Below, in pieces: positions 58,986 through 64,000 of a stretch of 64,000 nt of DNA. The translations under genes were made by a program, and so were the position numbers. Each line of letters starts with the position of its first letter. The stretch's first letter is position 1. Location of the stretch: assembly GCF_016841685.1 (NCBI RefSeq), contig NZ_JAENYR010000006.1, positions 22,108 through 86,107 of the forward strand, given 5' to 3'. The notes below the pieces were generated by a model, which made no database searches, had not been told where the DNA came from, and saw nothing but the letters and a program-made list of their open reading frames with translations. The stretch comes from Thiohalomonas denitrificans. GTDB lineage: Bacteria; Pseudomonadota; Gammaproteobacteria; Thiohalomonadales; Thiohalomonadaceae.

Positions 58986-59623
58986 GTCTTTTTCGGCCTG
59001 CCGCGCTTCCCGGGCGTCACCTGACAGCCAGTCAACTGCTCGATCTGCCTGGCGAAGCGTTCGTGCCCCAAGGCCAGTCCCTTGTTGATGCTTTGCCGAA
59101 TTTCATCCAGCAATATCCCCTCCACATGGGCCGCAAACAACGCCCGGTAGTTTTCCAGCCGTTCCCCCTTGTCCTTCCCGAGCGCCAGGTACAGCGCGTG
59201 AGGGGTATGCAGCTTGCTCTCTTTTCCGAACGCGTTACAGGGATAACTGGACCACGTGTACTCGTCCGGCTGCGTCACCATGTCTGCTCGCACGGGATTA
59301 AGCTCAATGTATCGGTACAGATGAAGCAAATAGGATTCGCTTTCGACCAGACACGACTTATAACGCCCCTCCCACAGAGTCCCGGTACGCTGATACGTGT
59401 AGTTGAAATACCTCACGTACATCCGGCCGAGGGCCTGCATCATTCGCGACATGGCTTCGGGAGCACGAGGCGTACAGAGCAGGTGAACATGGTTGCTCAT
59501 CAATACCCAGGCATGCACTTCGACTCTGAATTTGCCGGCGTACTCCCTGAGCCAGTGCAGATAAGCCCGCATGTCCTCTTCTGAGGCGAAACAGACCTGC
59601 CGGTTGTTGCCCCGCTGGATCAC
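58979..59623 (-). CDS. REP-associated tyrosine transposase (Y1_Tnp/RAYT)
   Basis: VHAWVLMSNHVHLLCTPRAPEAMSRMMQALGRMYVRYFNYTYQRTGTLWEGRYKSCLVESESYLL; N-terminus appears shortened. Confidence 0.92.
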   Translation of the reverse strand: MIQRGNNRQVCFASEEDMRAYLHWLREYAGKFRVEVHAWVLMSNHVHLLCTPRAPEAMSRMMQALGRMYVRYFNYTYQRTGTLWEGRYKSCLVESESYLLHLYRYIELNPVRADMVTQPDEYTWSSYPCNAFGKESKLHTPHALYLALGKDKGERLENYRALFAAHVEGILLDEIRQSINKGLALGHERFARQIEQLTGCQVTPGKRGRPKKTE

Positions 59624-59721
59624 ATGCTGCGGAACGCCTATTGGCGCTGCTTCAACCGGCCAAAATAGTTGTCGCCTACCGGTCGAAGTAATTGTCGTTC
59701 AACACCCGACGCCATTCCAGT

Positions 59722-59952
59722 CTATCGCTCCTCCCTGAATAGCTCACTCACATCCACTTCAAGCGCCTTCGCTAGCAAAGCAACCTCGGCATCTGTGATT
59801 CTTCGAACTCTCGCTTCGATCTTTCCAAGGGTCCCGCGGCTGATGCTCCAACCAAGCAGATTGCAGCGAGTTGCCAACTCATCCTGCGTCCAGCCCTTGG
59901 ATTCTCGAATTTCCCGCACACGGGGGCCAATCAAATTCATTATTTGCTCCGC
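59722..59952 (-). CDS. XRE-family HTH regulator
   Basis: MAEQIMNLIGPRVREIRESKGWTQDELATRCNLLGWSISRGTLGKIEARVRRITDAEVALLAKALEVDVSELF. Confidence 0.85.
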   Translation of the reverse strand, partial: AEQIMNLIGPRVREIRESKGWTQDELATRCNLLGWSISRGTLGKIEARVRRITDAEVALLAKALEVDVSELFREER

Positions 59953-60058
59953 CATCGGAGCTTGATTCTGGCAAATAGCCGTGCGAATATTGCTCCGCTT
60001 TCGGAGCACCCAAGACAATTTATAGCTCAGGGACGGCGAACGCCTGCGTAATCGGGGT

Positions 60059-60304
60059 GTGGAACGGCTGAAACTGGAAAGTCCGAACGGAAGGGGAAAA
60101 GAAGTGAGGGAGTACAAACCAGGTGAGATTCAACGGCTGAAGGCCAAGATCGCGTCTTTAGAAGACCTCATCACCAAATGGCAACACGCGAACGATCCCG
60201 AATCCAAGTGGATGCTTTATCTGTTAAACGAGGTTTTGGAAATGGGCTACGCAAAATTGAAATATTTGCGACGGCGGGGACAACCCGATGAGCCCAACCG
60301 TTAA
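60059..60304 (+). CDS. Small protein of unknown function, divergent from the HTH gene
   Basis: ORF MERLKLESPNGRGKEVREYKPGEIQRLKAKIASLEDLITKWQHANDPESKWMLYLLNEVLEMGYAKLKYLRRRG. Confidence 0.4.
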   Translation: MERLKLESPNGRGKEVREYKPGEIQRLKAKIASLEDLITKWQHANDPESKWMLYLLNEVLEMGYAKLKYLRRRGQPDEPNR

Positions 60305-60593
60305 TAGAGGGGCACCGCCAGCTGTGACCGAGGCCAAGTCAACGGCTGTCGAAACGACTGTGGGAGCTTCCGAAGGAATGTGCCTATTTTACCAGAAACA
60401 CTGGAATTGTCAGCACTTTCGGGCAAACAACTCAGGCGTTGGGACGTGGTTAACTTGGTGCTTACTTTGATTTAGCTTGATGTTTCGTGGGGATTCCTCA
60501 GGGTCTGTCTCCTATTGTCCCCTATTATTCTAACCTATGAATTTTGTCGGGATCCCTCAGGGGCTGTCCCCTATTACTAAGCTGATTCTCCCT

Positions 60594-61049
60594 CTATCTG
60601 GTAGCTTTTAACGACCAGATGAGTTCCATCCCGCGAAGTCCCATTTTTTGGAAGCACAGCATTATAAATTCCCGATTAGCAGTGAAAATTTCATCCATGT
60701 AGTCTGTCACTAGCGCAGCATGTTCATCTTTATCAAAATCCTTTTCTAGCTTGTAAGCAGCACGAAACAGGAAATTAGCTATGAACACAGGCTCATCATC
60801 CTCTTCACTGCCCTCAGCTTTGGAAGCTGCTGCGATTGGCCTCCCTGTAAATTTGAGATCCAAATCTATCAAAAACGGAAAGCCTTCCCAGCTAATATCT
60901 TTTTCCTCAGGCAATAACAGTCCACCGCTTACTTCCAAACTGTAAGCCCCTTTTTCGTTTACTGCATTCTCGTCCTTGAGAATGCATTCGCTTTTTAGCA
61001 TGCGTACAAGGCTTAATGTTGCATGCGGGTTTCCGGAATCATTTCCCAT
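60594..61049 (-). CDS. SecB-like chaperone candidate
   Basis: PVFIANFLFRAAYKLEKDFDKDEHAALVTDYMDEIFTANREFIMLCFQKMGLRGMELIWSLK resembles the SecB C-terminal region; third gene after hicA-hicB. Confidence 0.55.
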   Translation of the reverse strand: MGNDSGNPHATLSLVRMLKSECILKDENAVNEKGAYSLEVSGGLLLPEEKDISWEGFPFLIDLDLKFTGRPIAAASKAEGSEEDDEPVFIANFLFRAAYKLEKDFDKDEHAALVTDYMDEIFTANREFIMLCFQKMGLRGMELIWSLKATR

Positions 61050-61492
61050 GTTTTCTCTTCCCCAAAGACATTTTCACCAAATTTATCTTCCTCGGGACTA
61101 CGATATTCGTGAACATTTGTGATGTAGACTCTGCGAATGGGAGCATGCACCGGCCGACGAGCTCGAATAGCTGATTCGATCGCATTTTTCACAAAATCAT
61201 TCAGGCTTAGTCCAGACTCAGCCGCAAGCATTGCTGCTTGTCTATGAAGCTGCGTACCTATGCGGACGTTAAAGGTCCCTTTCCAAGGTTTTTCCGGTTC
61301 ATCGCCTAACTCTGCACAAGTCTGTAAATAATCATCCACAGACTCGCGAAAAGCCTCTTCAAGCTCCTGGACCGTATTAGCTTCATAGGTCACTAGGTCA
61401 TCTATAAACAGGAGCTTGCCATGCAAGTTCCCCGACGAAAGATCGACTTCGACTGAACCCAAATAACCTTTGTATCTAAGTGCTTTGCTCAT
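61013..61492 (-). CDS. hicB: HicB-family antitoxin with C-terminal extension
   Basis: MSKALRYKGYLGSVEVDLSSGNLHGKLLFIDDLVTYEANTVQELEEAFRESVDDYLQTCAELG; RHH-like SGLSLNDFVKNAIESAIRA; then ~45 extra residues. Confidence 0.9.
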   Translation of the reverse strand: MSKALRYKGYLGSVEVDLSSGNLHGKLLFIDDLVTYEANTVQELEEAFRESVDDYLQTCAELGDEPEKPWKGTFNVRIGTQLHRQAAMLAAESGLSLNDFVKNAIESAIRARRPVHAPIRRVYITNVHEYRSPEEDKFGENVFGEEKTWEMIPETRMQH

Positions 61493-61737
61493 AGTAGCCC
61501 CACCTCTTCGAGGTGCTGTTTCACCTGCTTCAGGTACACCTGCTTGATCGTCTTTTCCGGATGCGGCTTATGTAGAAGAATTTTGCGACGCGTGCTTTCA
61601 TGTACGAACCTGACGCGCGAACCACTCCCTTGAACAGGCTTGTAGCCAAGGCCCGTAAGAAGAGACTCGAGCTCATTCCACTCGAAATCAGCAGGAATCT
61701 CCTTAAAGCGCTCAACCAGTTTCTCGTGTCGACTCAT
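61489..61737 (-). CDS. hicA: HicA-family mRNA interferase toxin
   Basis: FEWNELESLLTGLGYKPVQGSGSRVRFVHESTRRKILLHKPHPEKTIKQVYLKQVKQHLEEVGLL; ATGA overlap with hicB. Confidence 0.9.
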   Translation of the reverse strand: MSRHEKLVERFKEIPADFEWNELESLLTGLGYKPVQGSGSRVRFVHESTRRKILLHKPHPEKTIKQVYLKQVKQHLEEVGLL

Positions 61738-61992
61738 TCCAGTATCGACCAACTCATAGGACAGTGCAACTAGATTTTAGTTGCACAGTACGCGTATAGT
61801 AACGAAAGTAACCGCTACTGACTATGGCAGCATGCCCTTTCGGAGGACCTCTAAGCACAGCCCATACTCATAAGCAATTGTTTTTAATTATAAATAATTA
61901 GGGTCAGAGTAACTATTCTACCCTTTGAGGCTTCACACGGCCCACCCAATAGTCCGGGCGCCGAAGTCCGATCCACGATTGACCGAATCGTC

Positions 61993-62135
61993 GTGCACCC
62001 TGACGCTTGGCAGATTGAGCGAGGAGAGGTGCGGCGCTGTCTGCTGCCATGCTTTCCTTATATAAGCTCCTCTATTCGATTGAAAGCGACCGTATTTTGA
62101 TTATTGCGGTGGCGCACCATTCGGGATGCCGGACA
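61993..62135 (+). pseudogene. RelE/ParE-type toxin remnant, frameshifted
   Basis: VHPDAWQIERGEVRRCLLPCFPY, then +1 frame KLLYSIESDRILIIAVAHHSGCR. Confidence 0.65.
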
Positions 62136-62301
62136 ACGTGCCGGCTCGATACGCCTGTAGACGCTTTTCCGCTTCTTCGTCCCATATGGCGTCAATCTCG
62201 GCGTCAGGCCGATCGAGGCTGCGCAGCAGACCGTCGACCATCGTGAAGCGGTCCTGGGGCTTCAGTTTGAGTGCTTCCTTGAGGAGTTCTTCAAGGCTCA
62301 T
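62101..62301 (-). CDS. Addiction-module component (Unstab_antitox-like antitoxin), C-terminus rearranged
   Basis: MSLEELLKEALKLKPQDRFTMVDGLLRSLDRPDAEIDAIWDEEAEKRLQAYRAGTLSGIPNGAPPQ. Confidence 0.75.
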   Translation of the reverse strand: MSLEELLKEALKLKPQDRFTMVDGLLRSLDRPDAEIDAIWDEEAEKRLQAYRAGTLSGIPNGAPPQ

Positions 62302-62329
62302 GGGTCCTCCGACGATAGGATTATTGGGC

Positions 62330-62527
62330 TCAGTAGGGCAGGAGCCCTCGCCATTTCCCGAATCGGGCTTCCGCCTGCTCTTGGCTCAGTGTCCCTTCAG
62401 TGGCTGCGCGTTGCTCACCTTGCTTGATCTTCTCCAATACATACAGGTGGTACTGGATATCTTCGTAGCTACTTTCGTCGGGTAGGTTCTTAAGGAGCTG
62501 TTCGACTTCATTTTTCGCTGTCTGCAT
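62330..62527 (-). CDS. Small antitoxin-like protein
   Basis: MQTAKNEVEQLLKNLPDESSYEDIQYHLYVLEKIKQGEQRAATEGTLSQEQAEARFGKWRGLLPY. Confidence 0.6.
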   Translation of the reverse strand: MQTAKNEVEQLLKNLPDESSYEDIQYHLYVLEKIKQGEQRAATEGTLSQEQAEARFGKWRGLLPY

Positions 62528-62738
62528 GCCCTTTTCCTCACGTCGGCCTTCCGTAACCATATCAGTTCCCAAACGAAAACGGCGCCCCGTTCCCGGAAGC
62601 GCCGTTCTCTTCTACCACGCCCATCCCCTAGGCATCAAATTTCGTAGGCCAGGGCTATTGATCCCCCCTCACCCTAACCCTCTCCCAAGGGGAGAGGGGA
62701 TTAACGAATACGGCTCCCGGAGGGAGAGGGAACCGGCT

Positions 62739-64000
62739 TCAGGCCTTAGCCTTAGCCCTCTTCTTACCCCGAGCCAGCCGCGAATGCAGCCGTCTGGCCA
62801 AATCCCCAAACAACTCCGTCTGCGTCGGATGCGGATGAATCGCCTTACCAACCTGCTCCAGGGTCAGCTCACCGGCAACCATCATCACCGCTTCACCCAC
62901 GAGGGTGTCGGCGTGGTCGGCGAGCAGGTGGACGCCGATGATCTTCTCGGAGGCCTTGTCGGCCACGATCTTGATGAGGCCGTGCTGCTCGTTGTTGATC
63001 ATCGCCTTGGCGTCGATGCTCATGGGCACCTTGACTTCGACGGCGTCGATGCCCTTGGCCTTGGCCTGCTCGACGGAGAGGCCGACGAAGGCGGCTTCCG
63101 GGCGGGTGAAGATGACGCCGGAGTCCTTGGCCTCGTCGTAGGTCATGTCCTCGCCGAGAATGGTGTGGGCCGCGACCCGGCCCTGGGTGCCGGCGGTATG
63201 CGCCAGCATCAGGCCGCCGATGACGTCGCCCACGGCGAAGATGTGCGGCACGGAGGTGCGGCAGCGATTGTCGGCCTTGATGACACCGTCCTCCGTCACC
63301 ACGCTGGCGTTATCGAGCTTGAGCGGCTCGAGCACCGGGCGCTTGCCGGTGGCCATGATGATGTAGTCGCAATCGAAGGTGTGCTCGCCCTCTCCATCCT
63401 CGTAGACCAGCTTCATCTTGCCGGGCTTGCCTTTCATGGACTTGGTGGCGGCGCTGGTCTTGATGGTGAGGTTGGGGTCCTGCTCCAGCACGGCAGTGAG
63501 GTTCTTGGCCACTTCCGGCTCGACCTCGGCCAGGACGCGCTCCGCCCGCTCCAGCAGCAGCACTTCGGTGCCGAAGTCCTGGAAGATCTGGGCCATCTCC
63601 ATACCGATAGCGCCGCCGCCGATTACGCCCAGTTTCCTCGGCGGTTTCGGCAGGAACCAGACGGTGTCGGAGGTGAGCACGCCGCCGCTCTGCACGCCTT
63701 CGCGGGCACCCGGGACGGGCGGCACAAAGGGGGGTGCGCCGGTGGCGATGACAGCGCAGCCGAAGCTGATGTGACGGCCTTCTGAGTCGTCGCCCTTGGT
63801 GGCGCGGGCGTGCGGGTCCTTCTCCAGGTGCGACTGGTCGACGAAGACGCGGTGATCGGTCTCGAACCAGGCGTAGCCCTGGATGACGTCGATCTTCACG
63901 CCCTTGTCGGTGTTGAGCGCCATCTTGCCGCGCTCCTCCAGCACCCAGCGGCGGGTCTTCTCGAGCTGGCCCCAGTCGAGCTTGGCATCGGTGGTGTTCA
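62739..64000 (-). CDS. lpdA: Dihydrolipoamide dehydrogenase, C-terminal part (continues past window)
   Basis: GVIGGGAIGMEMAQIFQDFGTEVLLLE; VGDVIGGLMLAHTAGTQGRVAAH; HPHPTQTELFGD; frame open to the window end. Confidence 0.92.
   Translation of the reverse strand, partial: NTTDAKLDWGQLEKTRRWVLEERGKMALNTDKGVKIDVIQGYAWFETDHRVFVDQSHLEKDPHARATKGDDSEGRHISFGCAVIATGAPPFVPPVPGAREGVQSGGVLTSDTVWFLPKPPRKLGVIGGGAIGMEMAQIFQDFGTEVLLLERAERVLAEVEPEVAKNLTAVLEQDPNLTIKTSAATKSMKGKPGKMKLVYEDGEGEHTFDCDYIIMATGKRPVLEPLKLDNASVVTEDGVIKADNRCRTSVPHIFAVGDVIGGLMLAHTAGTQGRVAAHTILGEDMTYDEAKDSGVIFTRPEAAFVGLSVEQAKAKGIDAVEVKVPMSIDAKAMINNEQHGLIKIVADKASEKIIGVHLLADHADTLVGEAVMMVAGELTLEQVGKAIHPHPTQTELFGDLARRLHSRLARGKKRAKAKA

Noticed and set aside
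62660-62735. Repeat 'cctcaccctaaccctctcccaaggggagaggg'
   Set aside because: A commonplace intergenic repeat phrase in proteobacteria; no specific function supportable
62526-63785. 419-aa plus-strand ORF
   Set aside because: Antisense to the clear dihydrolipoamide dehydrogenase; His/Gly/Val-rich shadow translation

Overview
GC-rich, proteobacterial-type chromosome segment, probably gammaproteobacterial (inference from gene content only). No rRNA, tRNA or CRISPR was recognised. Main content: (1) a PhoPQ-like two-component system with a PepSY protein; (2) a five-gene porin-cytochrome (extracellular-electron-transfer type) operon at 9.5-15.7 kb. It encodes a NapC/CymA-like tetraheme protein, a DmsE/MtrA-like decaheme protein, an MtrB/PioB-like barrel and two ethylbenzene-dehydrogenase-gamma-like haem proteins. 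A sigma54-type promoter lies upstream, and the operon is bracketed by a PhnD-like sensor plus histidine kinase on one side and an NtrC-type regulator on the other; (3) a second sigma54 two-component system divergent from a USP-like/SLC13/NhaD/USP-like operon, with two palindromic UAS candidates and a -24/-12 promoter; (4) housekeeping and metabolic genes (zwf, GH15, PFOR/nifJ, M48/DUF898, DUF1611 plus PLP racemase); (5) an accessory right end with a group II intron remnant, RAYT transposase and RAYT pseudogene, a Calx-beta-like repeat surface protein, and a HicA-HicB-(SecB-like) tripartite toxin-antitoxin-chaperone candidate next to rearranged toxin/antitoxin debris. I also found two dispersed MITE-like families, each with four copies, conserved terminal inverted repeats and target-site duplications (about 10 bp for family A, 7-8 bp for family B). 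One family A copy sits inside a displaced 48-bp fragment of the neighbouring histidine kinase gene.
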